Assembly (NCBI GenBank): GCA_026260175.1
Contig: JAKCWW010000772.1
Coordinates: forward strand, 614 to 64,613
Reading direction: 5' to 3'
DNA: 64,000 nucleotides
Origin: Reticulitermes lucifugus
Taxonomy: Eukaryota; Arthropoda; Insecta; Blattodea; Rhinotermitidae
Shown here: positions 48,401-57,409 of the stretch, in pieces
How the letters are laid out: each line of letters starts with the position of its first letter
Numbering within the stretch: position 1 is the stretch's first letter
The notes under the pieces: generated by a model
What the model was told of the DNA's origin: nothing
The model's database searches: none
Seen by the model: only the letters and a program-made list of their open reading frames with translations
Made by a program: the position numbers and the translations under genes

Positions 48401-48535
48401 CCAGAATCTCTAAGCATGTTCGAAGAGCAGTTACAAAAATTGTCTGTTCCTGTGGAATTCTCCAGAACACATGCTTTTGTGCCATCCTTTATGGAAGACT
48501 GGGTGTTCTATCAGGTGTGGCAGAAGCAAAACTAG
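24375..48535 (+). CDS. Sms: Spermine synthase, complete, with two alternative third exons
   Basis: Transfers an aminopropyl group from decarboxylated S-adenosylmethionine to spermidine, giving spermine; cytosolic dimer. Coding exons: 24375-24435, 29348-29568, either 34148-34259 or 35110-35221, 39437-39559, 40500-40654, 43910-43999, 44703-44894 and 48383-48535. All have AG/GT borders and compatible phases. Either version gives 368 aa, close to the human enzyme (366). The N-terminus MAVNTVLLDFSV matches fly Sms. Residues about 1-130 form the N-terminal dimerisation domain and linker. Then come EYDIDKVLYEEKSPYQKI, the nucleotide-binding ILGGGDGALL (Asp205) and GDLTDIPLS (Asp280, equivalent to human Asp276, the proposed base). 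NDLT/GDLT in place of the spermidine synthase DSSDP motif supports spermine synthase. The C-terminus is FVPSFMEDWVFYQVW. No frame damage is seen. Confidence 0.96.
24846..25090 (+). mobile_element. tRNA-derived SINE, family 1, copy 2 (5' diverged)
   Basis: B box GGTTTGAACCC at 24,860-24,870. The body GTACACCCAGCCTCCTCTGC and the tail GAGCTGTACCTCTGCTCCCC match copy 1. The A-box part is lost or diverged. It lies in Sms intron 1. Confidence 0.75.
25091..27950. other. Sms intron 1, 5' part
   Basis: No exon or recognised element. There is a short GA tract near 26,468. Confidence 0.5.
27950..28800 (+). pseudogene. Degenerate mariner-type transposase
   Basis: Fragments of one transposase can be followed in order across shifting frames. 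They include GEAWFDMSVYVN near 28,250, then KIDMWSS near 28,350 (position of the second catalytic Asp block), HDDAAAHMVN near 28,480 and FGDHVITKNL near 28,535. A PDITRFLPLG-type stretch near 28,585 sits where the third catalytic region belongs, followed by HTLAECPPNIERCVETIS near 28,660. Many stops and shifts make it clearly dead. It lies in Sms intron 1. Confidence 0.65.
28860..29347. other. End of Sms intron 1
   Basis: Contains CCATATTTCCTGGAATATAA near 29,110, similar to the terminal repeat of the element at 50,310. It is only an end-like fragment. Confidence 0.4.
29348..29568 (+). CDS. Sms: Sms exon 2 (N-terminal domain)
   Basis: Codons 21-94. It reads EESKSLQDDMEEVLSSYVPG, then VTLRGFPQGLVTCNIEYYKE, ending LLLFE. 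Acceptor ATATTCAG, donor GAG|GTAATA, phase 0. The HGLVT-like block followed by a tyrosine pair is the conserved core of the Sms N-terminal domain; here it is QGLVTCNIEYY. Confidence 0.94.
29569..34147. other. Sms intron 2, about 4.6 kb
   Basis: Holds the dispersed repeat copy at 31,119-31,172 and a CAT run near 31,484. I looked for further copies of the third exon here and saw none. Confidence 0.55.
31119..31172 (+). repeat. Dispersed repeat, copy 2
   Basis: Shares AGACTTGAATCTTCAGTAAC and the following TCACTGT...CTCAAATCTTGC with 20,800-20,850. Confidence 0.6.
34148..34259 (+). CDS. Sms: Sms alternative exon 3a (112 bp)
   Basis: Reads QVRSLELRLKDKLCSSRSKI, then FPPIKRGALIDVYLTTS plus one base. 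Acceptor TTTGCAG, donor TCAG|GTAATG. It enters in phase 0 and leaves in phase 1, exactly like exon 3b. The two peptides share 17 of 37 residues by my count, including KRGxLIDxY. Open with good splice sites, so not obviously a dead copy. It is the more diverged of the pair: Val replaces the Arg of the usual IDRY, and Ser replaces the Ala before the Asp. Family role: linker between the N-terminal and catalytic domains. Confidence 0.85.
34260..35109. other. Intron between Sms exons 3a and 3b, 850 bp
   Basis: AT-rich with long T runs before 35,109. It is long enough for ordinary splicing, so a too-short intron does not explain exclusion of one exon. Confidence 0.6.
35110..35221 (+). CDS. Sms: Sms alternative exon 3b (112 bp)
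   Basis: Reads SVRKLQKDLAEKLSSKRCHS, then IPALKRGDLIDRYFPTA plus one base. Acceptor TTGTTACAG, donor GCAG|GTATGG. With exon 4 it gives RYFPTADE, close to the family RYWPTADG, so this is probably the ancestral version. Confidence 0.95.
38080..38118 (+). mobile_element. SINE family 1 tail fragment
   Basis: GGAGCTTTACCTCTACTTCC, then CCTTCAGGACATGG, matches the 3' tail of the other copies. The head is not recognisable. Confidence 0.5.
38965..39228 (-). mobile_element. tRNA-derived SINE, family 1, copy 3
   Basis: Full-length in reverse orientation. The B box on the minus strand is GGTTCAATGCC (39,162-39,152). The plus strand shows AGGAGGCTGGGTGGGCCCCG, the reverse of the conserved body, and GGTGTAGCTCCACTC, the reverse of the tail. 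It lies in an Sms intron. Confidence 0.8.
39437..39559 (+). CDS. Sms: Sms exon 4 (start of catalytic domain)
   Basis: Codons about 132-172: DERILEYDIDKVLYEEKSPY, then QKILIVHSQSLGNLLVLDGL. Acceptor TAATTTCAG, donor AAA|GTAAGT, phase 1. The EYDIDxVxxExxSPYQ block is typical of spermine synthases. Confidence 0.96.
39732..40381. repeat. Large foldback element, arms about 255 bp
   Basis: The arm at 39,732-39,987 is the reverse complement of 40,128-40,381 with scattered mismatches; the spacer is about 140 bp. Landmarks: AATTTTATTTCAATCCAACA on the left against TGTTGGATTGAAATAAAATT on the right, and GTGATAACTTATCTTTCTTC against GAAGAAAGATAAGTTATCAC. It lies between Sms exons 4 and 5, so the pre-mRNA could form a long duplex. 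No coding content. Confidence 0.88.
40500..40654 (+). CDS. Sms: Sms exon 5 (S-adenosyl nucleotide-binding loop)
   Basis: Codons 173-224: NISESDLIYTETLMQRGKEN, then EIVILGGGDGALLWELLKEK. It carries GGGDG with Asp205. Acceptor TTTCCACAG, donor GAG|GTTGGT, phase 0. The donor (GTTGGT) is weaker than the others. Confidence 0.96.
42760..43350 (-). pseudogene. Degenerate LINE reverse transcriptase C-terminal part
   Basis: On the minus strand, in order: ADAYFLSDNVNTIN-like residues near 43,330, GLGVNAKTTKHMIMPH near 43,250, ARMREKKYAYRLWWG near 43,030, and RWQDNIKIDLRDIGGDGMDW near 42,940. VMNLKVP follows near 42,855. These correspond to the region after the catalytic site and the RRWEDNIKMDL-type tail found in many insect LINEs. 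Several stops and frame shifts are present. Confidence 0.7.
43646..43680 (+). repeat. Dispersed repeat, copy 3 (short)
   Basis: CCCAGAAGACCTTAACCTTC resembles the copies at 20,800 and 31,119 but covers only about 35 bases. Confidence 0.35.
43910..43999 (+). CDS. Sms: Sms exon 6
   Basis: Thirty codons, phase 0 at both ends: IDELVMKACSKHLRSCCGDC, then LDKLKGDNYE. Acceptor TTGATTTAG, donor GAG|GTAATT. The CGDxLDxLKGD motif is conserved in the family. Confidence 0.95.
44190..44340 (+). mobile_element. SINE family 3 tail fragment
   Basis: TTCAGTTTCCCATTATTGGG, then CCTGTAGGTAAATACCGGG and a GCCACA end, resembles the 3' region of the element at 48.1 kb. The call rests on weak similarity. Confidence 0.4.
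44703..44894 (+). CDS. Sms: Sms exon 7 (catalytic Asp motif)
   Basis: Codons 255-318: IVVGDCVEILSQYITEGRKF, then DYVFGDLTDIPLSATPQGEV, ending LKPQGKYMTH. Asp280 in GDLTDIP is the equivalent of human Asp276. Acceptor GCTTTTAG, donor CAT|GTAAGC, phase 0. Confidence 0.97.
44895..46700. other. Sms intron 7, 5' part
   Basis: Contains a (TTTA)n run at 45,471-45,503. No exon or element is recognised elsewhere. Confidence 0.5.
45471..45503 (+). repeat. (TTTA)n microsatellite
   Basis: About eight TATT/TTTA units. Confidence 0.9.
46866..47100 (-). pseudogene. Transposase C-terminal fragment, left arm
   Basis: Read on the minus strand from 47,100: a damaged LWP.HSPDLTPCDF block (third catalytic region), then NDKVYKTNPHALEELRNNIH and, after a shift, GGQHFQHVL and a stop at 46,868-46,866. 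Upstream residues are lost or scrambled. Confidence 0.7.
47291..47744 (+). pseudogene. Internally deleted transposase, right arm
   Basis: A first frame (47,291-47,518) ends with VVHALKEHHPVAMIHFYNWF and VDPQLIFLS before a stop. A second frame (47,544-47,744) reads NSQNSRYWSAENPGLIHEKI, then GVWCAIS (second catalytic Asp region). It jumps directly to EISTISGELQRVNNNVF and GQHFQHLL. The stretch between WCAIS and the C-terminal helix, roughly 100 residues including the third catalytic residue, is missing. It is therefore inactive. Confidence 0.75.
48085..48260 (+). mobile_element. tRNA-derived SINE, family 3 (diverged)
   Basis: A B-box-like stretch GGTTCCCAATTCAAATCTTG near 48,111 is followed by CCATGGTTTTCCTTTGTTAC and GGCAAATGCCTGG. 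The layout is that of a tRNA-headed SINE. The A box is not clear. Confidence 0.45.
48383..48535 (+). CDS. Sms: Sms last coding exon
   Basis: Codons 319-368 plus stop: GNGASCPESLSMFEEQLQKL, then FSRTHAFVPSFMEDWVFYQV, ending WQKQN and TAG at 48,533-48,535. Acceptor ATTACCAG. The VPSFxExWVFYxVW end is typical of spermine synthases. Confidence 0.97.
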   Translation, partial: GNGASCPESLSMFEEQLQKLSVPVEFSRTHAFVPSFMEDWVFYQVWQKQN

Positions 48536-50309
48536 CAGACAGCTAACAAAATGCAGAAATGCTGTAAGGGGAGAGAGGATGTTTGGTTTTGTGACAGTAA
48601 AGTGTCCATCTGGTATTGCTTTGCAGTCTGCCAGAACAGGTAACAAGGGTATAATCATGTAAGTTGTTATTCAGTTTGTTGCATTGCAATAGAAATATAA
48701 GATTTCTACTTTTAAACACTGGCTGGGACGTAACAAACTTTCCAGTTTGTCTGGATGGCTTTGGGAAATCAGATAACAGCAAATAATGGTAATGGGAGCA
48801 AGAGAGGGCAAGTAGTGAAGTTGAGAACACTTTGTGGTTTCATACTTTCACAAAGAAGAGCAGCTTCATTCATATAAATAATGTAAAAGTTGTGGCTGGA
48901 AACACTGCCAGTATAAAATTACTACTTGAACTGAGGTATATCATGCACCCACTTAACCTTTGGCACTGGGATTAAGTGCCCAGTGTGCTCTGCAAAAGAC
49001 CTGAGATTTAAATGGCTGTCCATTACTTTGCATGTTCTTGGCCCATGACTGTTGGTTTTGTTTGGTTTTCTTACCATCACACTGCGCATCAACTGAAGTG
49101 GTCTTTCGGCCATGAAGGATTAATGGCTGTATGGTACTTTTTTGAAACAGATCTGTTTTCATTTCAGACTTGGTTGAGTAGACCTGAATAGACAGAATAT
49201 GTATTGCATGATGGATTTAAGTTTTGCCCCCAAGACTGTTATTAAAATCCTTGCAAAAATATATTACAAATGGAGTAGGTTCTCAAGGACTTGCCACTTG
49301 TGGATTTCTGCTCTAGACCCATGGCCTTTTTCCAATTCAGATAAAACTGTTTAGGCCAAGCAGACTCAGAAGAGATCTGCAGATTGTGTGATAAAGTTCA
49401 AATAACTTCAAGGGTACATGTTAGTCTCATGTATTGGACCTTTTCAGTAATAATGCAGGTCTATGCTTCTAGAATGTGGTATCTGTGACAAAGACAAAAA
49501 TTAAAATAAATTTTGTATTTAAATTATGATATCCATTAATGAGTATTACTGCATTTAATGATTGTTATAACACTAGTGTTGGGATTTTTTTTTAAGTCTT
49601 GAATCTTCAAATAACTCTTAATTTATTGTGTATTACAGTTTGGCTTTTTGATTGGTCCCTTTTCACAAAGAAGGTAGTTTAATCCTATAACTAAATTATG
49701 TAGATGTATAAAAGAGGGAGATATGGCTGTAATAGCTGAACCTAAACTTTGCCACAGGCCAATAAAAATACCACCACCAGCACAAGATACACAGTATTAG
49801 GCTATAGGTATAGTTGGTCCCAACATCATCTCATCTCTTTGCCCTGTTGATTTTATACTCCAGTGCGTGCTTTGGTATTCTGTATGTCTCCATGCTGTAT
49901 GTGTGGTAGCTAATTGTTTTAGCAGTCTTCATTTTCACAGCTGGTATTGGAAACATTTGATTGTTTGTAATATAAATGTTTTGTTGGTTATAATCTTCTG
50001 ATGTTCAGTAAAGGTCATTGAAAATTAGTGTTGCATCCATGCTTTCATTGTCTTTTTTGGTAGGTACCCAAACATTACAACCACATTTCAAAGTTGACTT
50101 TTTTATGTATTATTTTTTTTTCTGATAACATTGATTTGCTGAAATTTCTGTTAATAATGCCTTTCATTTTGTTGCAGGATTGTAATTTTATTACCTTCTG
50201 TGGCCTGAAATAATGTATCCTCAATATTTGTTACCTGTTCAGTAATTTTATTTCCTAATGTAACTTTCTGATGCACATGCCCTGAGATTTAGTTTCGGTG
50301 GTAGTTTTA
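48536..50309. other. Sms 3' UTR and flank
   Basis: The first AATAAA I see is at 49,505-49,510, which would give a 3' UTR of about 1 kb; another is near 49,762. No coding region or clear repeat. Confidence 0.4.
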
Positions 50310-50820
50310 TATACCATATTTACCTGAATATAAGATGGCCCTGCATATAAGACAGTCCTATTTTACATTATTTTTCATTCTTTTTTTCTTTCTTTTTGTG
50401 AGGGGTCCCGCAGCAGATGCTGCAGGCACACCGCAGCCTTAAGGTTTATTGTGCAACCCTGTGATGAAGATGACAGTTTTATCATTTTTCCTTGTAATGG
50501 AGCACCGGTGGAATGAAATTGACAGGGGAAAACTGAAGTACTCGGGGAAAAACCTGTCCCAGTGCCGGTTTGTCCACCACAAATCCCACATGGACTGACC
50601 CGGGATCAAACCCAGGCCTCTGCTGTGAGGCCGGCGACTAACCGCCTGAGCCATGGCACGGCCATCTGATTTACAGTTGTTAAGTTTTCAGGAAATGCCT
50701 GTGAATATCTTGAACTTTATAAGGTGTCAACCCCCCCACACACATATTTCAGGTGGTGATGGTGGTGATGATGATGATGTAGGAAAATTTCCCATCTTAT
50801 AGTCAGGTGAATCCAGTATA
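50310..50820. mobile_element. TIR element with a nested SINE
   Basis: The left end TATACCATATTTACCTGAAT, then ATAAGATGG, is matched in reverse by the right end (TATACTGGATTCACCTGACT, then ATAAGATGG). The interior is largely occupied by a SINE on the minus strand (50,400-50,660) and a GATGGT/GATGAT tract. End-like fragments occur at 29,107 and perhaps 51,236. The superfamily is not assigned. Confidence 0.6.
50400..50660 (-). mobile_element. tRNA-derived SINE, family 2
   Basis: On the minus strand the head GGCCGTGCCATGGCTCAGGC carries A box TGGCTCAGGCGG (50,653-50,642) and B box GGTTTGATCCC (50,612-50,602). The body includes GACAGGTTTTTCCCCGAGTA. I associate this repeat with cockroach and termite genomes; that is from memory, not from a search. 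Confidence 0.8.
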
Positions 50821-50829
50821 CTTGTATTT

Positions 50830-52190
50830 TCAGAGATGTTTAGTTGGCATACCTTAATTTGTAATTGATCCCCACATTCATTGGGTAGGACTTTATCATC
50901 TGCTTCTAGTATCGTACTACTTCTTTCTGTTAGGTGTCAGCTGGATTCCATTTGTAACTGCTGCTCTCTATTCTTCTAAGATTTTGTTGCTGTATATTGT
51001 AACAGTACAGGTGATGAGCTACCTCCCTATACTAAGCCTCTGTTAGTAGCAATTGGTTTGGAAATTCTTTTATTTGCATATTTTATACAAAACTATATTT
51101 TTTAAGACAGTTTATTACTTGTGTTATTGTGTTTGGGGTTTTACTTTGTTCCATAATTTTCCGCATTATATCTCAGTTTAAGGCGTCATAAGCTTTTTGT
51201 TATGTGTGAAGAGAAGAAATGTGAATATACTGAATTACCGTATTTTTCCTGTTTTTTGAATGGTAAAGATAGATATAAATATCAAATACAAGATATCTCA
51301 GCACATTGCCTATCTCAACAACGTTTACTGTACAGCTTCTGCATTTGAAATAGCATTCTTAAAGGAAGAAACAGCATCTGAATCTGCAGTATACACTACA
51401 ATGTTTAAGGTTAACATTGTTTATGATGTAATCAACTACATATATACACTGTATTTGTAAAATAAATATTTCAGTAAGCATACAAATTCTGTATCTAGCA
51501 CAAAATTTAGTTCACACCAGGTTAGGTATAGATATTGTAGGGAACTGAAATGTTTTTACATAGAACTGCAGATTACTTTATACTTTATTATTTTATAAAG
51601 TGGTCGCTTATCCTAATTATGTTCCAGTTTTTTCCAGCAAGTGCTGTATATTGTGTATTGGGTTGATATAAGCCACAGTTATGTATAGTAATATTGAACC
51701 ATGTGAACTGTAATTAGTAAATCATAATGGAAATTGGTAAGATAGCTTGATTAGCTCCCATTCAAGTATATTTTGTTTCATAAGTGGTGGAATAAAGGGC
51801 AGTATGTTTAGGTTTATTCGATACCTCATGACAGTAATCTAGTCCTTGAGCTGTTCCCACTTTGCTGAGTGACAAGAAAAGCATATTCAAATTAAGTGAT
51901 GTGGATTATACAACAATATGAACAATGTACAGTTTTGCTTCTGATGGCAGTCACATTCAGAATACTACTATTAAATATTAACTATAAATGGATACTATTT
52001 GGTTTAGATATAATGTTGATTTAGTCATAAGACAGGTACCTGTTACACATATTAACCATGTAAAATATTTCTTTTTATTTGCATGTGACAGCATGGCTAG
52101 TGAAATGAATAATGTGTTCAGAATGTCGAGTGAATATTCAGAAAGTGATACAGTATCTAGTGATCTTAGAGCATTGTTTTCTTATTTTGA
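50830..52190. other. Intergenic, nothing recognised
   Basis: Short open frames only, with no family signature. Confidence 0.4.
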
Positions 52191-52194
52191 AACT

Positions 52195-52380
52195 GTTTTA
52201 CATCGTAAATGCCCCAGATATATTGTCAAGGGTTTCTTGGCATCTAGTCGTTCAAATGCCATTAGAATGTATGTCATTGTGACTTGAATGCTGTAAAACT
52301 TGCCTTGATTGTCAAGCTGGATTGCCATACTTTTGTAATGATGAATATTTGAGTGTGTTTAAAGTGTCACTGCCTGTAAC
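52195..52380 (+). pseudogene. Possible piggyBac-like transposase C-terminal remnant
   Basis: Across one stop, the reading gives HRKCPRYIVKGF, then SNAIRMYV and CKTCLDCQAGLPYFCNDEYL. The spacing of cysteines recalls the C-terminal zinc-binding tail of piggyBac-type transposases (C..C, a GLC..CF-like block). Evidence is slight and no catalytic domain is seen. Confidence 0.25.
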
Positions 52381-52792
52381 ACCTTTGCTTGTACCTCTTC
52401 CTGCTGTTACCATGGAATACACTTTCTGCAAGGAGTGCATAATAAGTTCCAGGTTTGACTGCACTTGGCATGAATGGCACATTAAGGCTGCTTGCATCTA
52501 CTATATAGTGACAGAATTGTGAATTTTAGTATTGAGTTACTTTTACTGGTATTAGAGATGGTATGGAGCAGTGAGAGGGTCAGCACAATGCTGTATCATA
52601 AGTTTCTCTTTGCTGACAACGGTTCCATTTTGAAGTTAATTGCTGGCTGGCTGTGTAATGGTCAAGAAAAATCTTTTTGGCTCTCCCTTATGATGTTTGA
52701 TTGGGTTCTGCATTTCTGGAAACACCAAAAGTCCATTCTTTATAAATCCAGAACAGGTGCATTATTTGTGTGTTGCGACCATCAATAACAAA

Positions 52793-52935
52793 GTTGTGCA
52801 CAAATCCTGGGTAACTAAATTTCGTACAGTGGTATCTAATACTTGTGGGCCCACAATATTGAACTTGCTTCAGGTCACCCCCTGGTGCTTAGAATTGTGA
52901 TATGGCTCCCACATTTTTAGAAAATTTGTGAACCT
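52793..52935 (+). mobile_element. hAT-like MITE, copy 2
   Basis: Begins GTGCACAAATCCTGGGTAAC and contains GAACTTGCTTCAGGTCACCC. It ends near AAAATTTGTGAACC, parallel to copy 1 at 18,453. Confidence 0.55.
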
Positions 52936-52939
52936 GCAT

Positions 52940-54600
52940 TCTTAAGGGAGTAACCTGGGACGTCCTGTGGCATTCTCCATATAGCCTAAAATTCCCTGAC
53001 AGTAGTTTCATTCTCTTTTGGCTGCGGAAGGAGTCTATAGCAGGACAGAATTTTGAACAAGATGAGCAGCTTCTGAAACATGTTTGTCATTTCTTGCAGA
53101 GGCTTTGCACACTTTTGTGCAGCTGGTTTTACTTTTACAGTGATAGAAAATGTTAATGAAATAGAAAGGTGACTGTATTCAGAAATATAAGTGCCAAAAC
53201 TCTTGCAACAGATTTAAAAGGTACAAAGTAGAATTAAGTCCTGAAATGTACTGTGCAGTCCTTGTAAACTGATAAGTAAAATGTATTTCATTGGTTCTTA
53301 AATATAGTTTGTAATGTAGCCATTTACAACAGTATCACATTCCTGTATTTCAAAGAGGGATCCTGTTGCTCTGAAAAATGGAAACAAAGTGTTACTTTGT
53401 ACTGATTTCTGACCTTTAATCACAGTTTATTCCACTTTCATCTGAAGGTGACATTCTAAACACTGAGGATGTCACCTTGTCAGTGAAGTTTGTAGTACGA
53501 TTAAGTGGTGCAAATTATGACATCACAGATTTTTGAGGTCAGTAACTGTAAATTGTAACATTCAGATTACATTTGAAGTAATTAAAATATTTTTTGTCTT
53601 ATTATGAACTTACTATTGTAGTTTACTTATACTCCTGCCTATAACTTTTTCTTTGTTATGTTACCCTTTTACAGTATGTCTCATAAATTGCCAGAATTTA
53701 GGTAGCAACTTTCACGTTTACAGTGGAATCCCCATACATGTTTCTGAATTTAAGATTTTCCTTCACTTTAATGTTCAGTGTCTGTAGTTCAAGCACACCA
53801 TCTTATTAAGTTTCCTCCAATTAAGTTGTACTTCACATTATTGATCAGGAAGACATTAATTGGAGATTTGACTGTATTGTGTTTGTAGACAGATGATGTA
53901 ACTTCTTGAATGATCCAAGTTTTAGCAAGACAAATGTTTAATATGAACAGTGCTTTATCATAGTGTGTATATGTACATGTGTGTGTGTGTGCACGTGCAC
54001 GTGTCACGAACAGTCGTTTCACTTCCTGCAGAATATAGTGTTTGTAGGAGTGATGAAGTGATCAGAGGCTGCAGAGAATAATAATGAGTTACATAATTTG
54101 TACTCACCAAATATTAAGGGAGAAGGGCGGGACATGTCATGAATGCAAAAAATCAGAATTGCATATGAAATGAACCTATGGGTTCCACAAAGTTCAGCAA
54201 ATTTGTTGAGTAGGTGAGCAATTATCAGCTTATAAAGGCCTCTGGACCATGCAGTCAAGTCAGTTCAATAGTACTTGTTTATTGCAAATAAAAATTTACT
54301 GTTGCCAAGTTTATATGGCATGTTTTGCTCTGTATGACCCCTAGAACATGATGCTGAAATTTGACCAACTTATCGTGGATCACTGTGTATGCTAGTACAA
54401 AGCCCATTGCACTTTCAGCAGAAATATTTGACATTTCCCATCTCTAGCTGTGGTTGCCATGGATCCCTTCATCCAGTCTTCCGGGATCCAGTTTTAAACA
54501 TCATAGTCATTGAAGGTTACTGTGGAACCATAATTTTACTGAATATGCATCCCATGAACTTGGTAAGTTCATGAAAGCTGGAAGAAAAATTGGTGCCCCA
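52940..54600. other. Intergenic, little recognised
   Basis: A short inverted repeat AAGGTGACAT...ATGTCACCTT sits at 53,445-53,478, and a GT tract near 53,980. No coding region. Confidence 0.4.
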
Positions 54601-54609
54601 ACGTAGAGA

Positions 54610-55180
54610 TAAGTTTGTATCAGCAAATGGAAGGGGCTGCAATACCAACCAAAGTACTGGCAACTCCACTTGGGATCAGCAAGAGAAGCTATCAAGAACT
54701 GGATTGAATGCCAACATCATAATACCTGGAATAATTTACCAGGTCACAGACATGGTAAACTCTTTATTAGTGGACCATGTAAGAAAAGAGCTGATGGCCT
54801 ACTTAAACTGAGCAGGCATAAACTCAGATCAGTAGTTGCATTTCTCACAGGACATGCTCCTGTGAGGATGCACTTGAACATTATGGGCCTTTTTGATGGA
54901 GATCCGACCTGCAGATTTTGCGGGTCGGAGACTGAAATGTGCACCATATTATTTGTTGTTGCGAGGCGTTGGCTCTTCAATGCTATAAGTTCTTTGGGAA
55001 GCTGTTTGCTGAACCAAAGGATATAAGCATGGCCTCATTGAAAGACCTGTGTCTCTTTGTTAGAAGCACAGGGATAATGAACCAATGCTGATTGGAATGT
55101 TTAGGGCAAGCACAATAAGCCTAAGGCTGCAGTGCATCCGGAGCTAATGCTGACGGGCCCTTGGAAGAAGAAGAACTCCA
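54610..55180 (+). pseudogene. LINE ORF C-terminal remnant (zinc-knuckle tail)
   Basis: A frame ending near 54,940 reads GHRHGKLFISGPCKKRADGL, then SVVAFLTGHAPVRMHLNIMG and GDPTCRFCGSETE. After a frame shift it continues HHIICCCEALALQCYKFFGK, ending STGIMNQC and a stop at 55,089-55,091. CxxC...H...C is the usual knuckle at the end of jockey/R1-type polyproteins. The 3' tail ends in GAAGAAGAAGAA near 55,175. At least one shift makes it inactive. Confidence 0.75.
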
Positions 55181-55184
55181 CTTG

Positions 55185-56135
55185 GGATCTGTCACTTTAT
55201 GAATGACTTGCTATGTCCATGCAAGATAATTATGGAATTTCATCTTGTTAGTTCTAGGGGGTTTTGACAATAAACAGTGTACATTTAGTATTACTTGGTT
55301 CATGGGCTTTATCCATCATTTTGTGTTCAGAAACATTTGTGGGAACTGGATCTATTTCTGGCTTCTGGTGAAAGTTTAGGGAGGCATCCACGTAGTCACG
55401 TCCAACAGATCTTTTTCAGTCACTGGACAACATTAAGTCAGTTAATTACCTCTTGTCTATACACCTAGTAGTAGGTTCTGTCAGTGGGAGATAAAAGGAG
55501 TGTACGTTTCTGGCATTCCTCCAAAACATCATTGTCACTATATAAAAGTACATGGTGTTGCCTTAGAAGACAATGCAAACAAGACCACCATGAAAGCAAA
55601 AGTATAATATCTCAAGTAGTTATTTTGAACATTAGCGGGTACATTCATATGTATTATGTAGCAAATGTCTTGGAAATTAAGTTCCGAAGTGAAACGTGAA
55701 CATATCTTCATAATGTGCTTAATTCCAAAATGAAGTAATTTGTGTTAAGGTTCAGAAATTGTTTCTTGTAGGTACAGGGAGCTGGAAATGGACATGCTAC
55801 ATGATGGAACATTACAGTTTTTCATTAGAGTCACATTACCAGAAATCCATTTGTATGCAGGCCACATTAATTTTTTTCATGACTAGTGTTGAAGCATGGC
55901 ATGTTATTATAAAACATGGATCTTATTTTAGCAGTGATACACATTCCAATATGATAGTGCTTGGCAGTGGTAGCAATGGGCACGTGGTTAAGCCTTACTG
56001 GCATGTGCTAGCTAATTATTCTTGGGGTTGGAGAGGTTATAATAGGGTGTAGGAGCAGGGACTCTTGCAGGAACCTTTTTAAAGGATTAAAAATTTTATA
56101 TCACAGTATATATTTTCTTTACTGTTATTTATAAA
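55185..56135. other. Intergenic, nothing recognised
   Basis: An open frame of 97 codons at 55,759-56,049 has no family signature and I do not call it. Confidence 0.4.
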
Positions 56136-56139
56136 TAAT

Positions 56140-56803
56140 AATAAAAAGCACTTTATTACAAATTCAGAAAATCACAATTTACATACCAGAAGGAGTAATA
56201 ATGTTCATTTACACCAAGTAAACCTGGCTACTTTTCTAAAAGGTGTTTGTTATTCAGGTGTTAAAGTCATTAATAACCTTCCACAAGATATTAAAAACGT
56301 TTCTGACAATACCAAAGATTTAAAAGAATTTTAAAGCATTTTTTTAACCACACTTTTTATACATTGGATGAATACCAGATGATACATGTGGTAGATAATT
56401 AATCCTAATAATAATTCTAACGACAATTCAAATTTTAATCCATTCTAATCTTAATTTAATTTTAACTTAAATTTTAATTTTAGATTTAAAATTTGATTGA
56501 CCCTTCAATTAAATTTCTTTTGGATTTGTTTTGATTATGCATTATCTGCGATGTCTGAATATTAAACTTACACTTGTGACTTACTTGCTTGTCTGTTTCA
56601 TCATTGGTCTCATTTTAATTCTAACTATGTCGTGCCTCTTCTCTTGATGTATTGCACGTAACTTTGACTAATATGACATACTAGATAATCTGTGAATATG
56701 ACTATACATTGTACTTCTATTGTGTATATTGGACTAATTCTACATCCTGTCGGCTGTTGTAACCCTTGTAAGGATCTACTGAATGAAAATAAATAAATAA
56801 AAT
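56140..56803 (+). mobile_element. LINE 3' end, same family as at the window start
   Basis: Reads HQVNLATFLKGVCYSGVKVI, then NNLPQDIKNVSDNTKDLKEF before a stop near 56,330; beyond that the expected HSFYSxDEY block appears only in another frame. An AT-rich tail with TTTTAATTTTAA repeats follows, ending in AAATAAATAAATAAAAT. Compare KGVYSFGIKVFNNLPQSLKK at the window start. Confidence 0.7.
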
Positions 56804-56904
56804 ATAGATATCAGGTGAACGGCATGTTGGACAACCTGGTGCTGGACAGTTCTGTTACCTTTGGGCAGTAGTGTGTACAGATTACTCCTAGTGTGTACAC
56901 AGAT

Positions 56905-57400
56905 TCTCGGTACCTACTTAGTCACGTTTTCACGGAACGGAAACCACCTGGGCTAGTGCCTACTGCGATGAGAAACTCCGCACTTACCACCACAGATTAC
57001 CACAGTTCATTAGAATCTGGATGGTGGTATGGACTATATCCGTGAAATTGACGATTCGTGATTCGTAGTAGTTGTAGATAGATGATCAATGGTTGTAGGT
57101 ATCTGTTTAATATTATCATTTCGCTGCTAAGATGTGTGAATGAATATTTCAGTAATCGAGACTGCATTTTACAATTCTGAAGGAAGTAGCAAGGTAAGGT
57201 ACATGATTGCAACGTATAAAGCAGTTCGAGATCTAAAGACATTTCTGATGTATGTTGAGGTTATTTCCATCTCAAGGGCGGAGTCTTTTGTACGATCTTT
57301 CATGTGCATACGTAAGTAGTAAGTTTCAGTAAGGGAGGCATGAACTCCGACATATGTCATATAAAATATTCTTTATAAGAAGTTAAAGAGCTGGAAAGTC
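56905..57400 (+). promoter_or_regulatory. CpG-enriched block and candidate 5' UTR exon of the third gene
   Basis: About 18 CpG in roughly 500 bases, for example TTCACGGAACGG and GACGATTCGTGATTCG, against a CpG-poor flank. AGCAAG|GTAAGG at 57,193/57,194 is a strong splice donor. It could join to the acceptor TTTCTAG before 59,248. I infer a promoter with a non-coding first exon ending at 57,193. Confidence 0.45.
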
Positions 57401-57409
57401 GCGAGAGGA

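Noticed and set aside
53445-53478. Ten-base perfect inverted repeat
   Set aside because: Short and isolated, plausible by chance at this window length, with no loop or flank suggesting function.
55759-56049. 97-codon open frame, plus strand
   Set aside because: No recognisable motif. It lies between two LINE ends and has no splice or promoter context.
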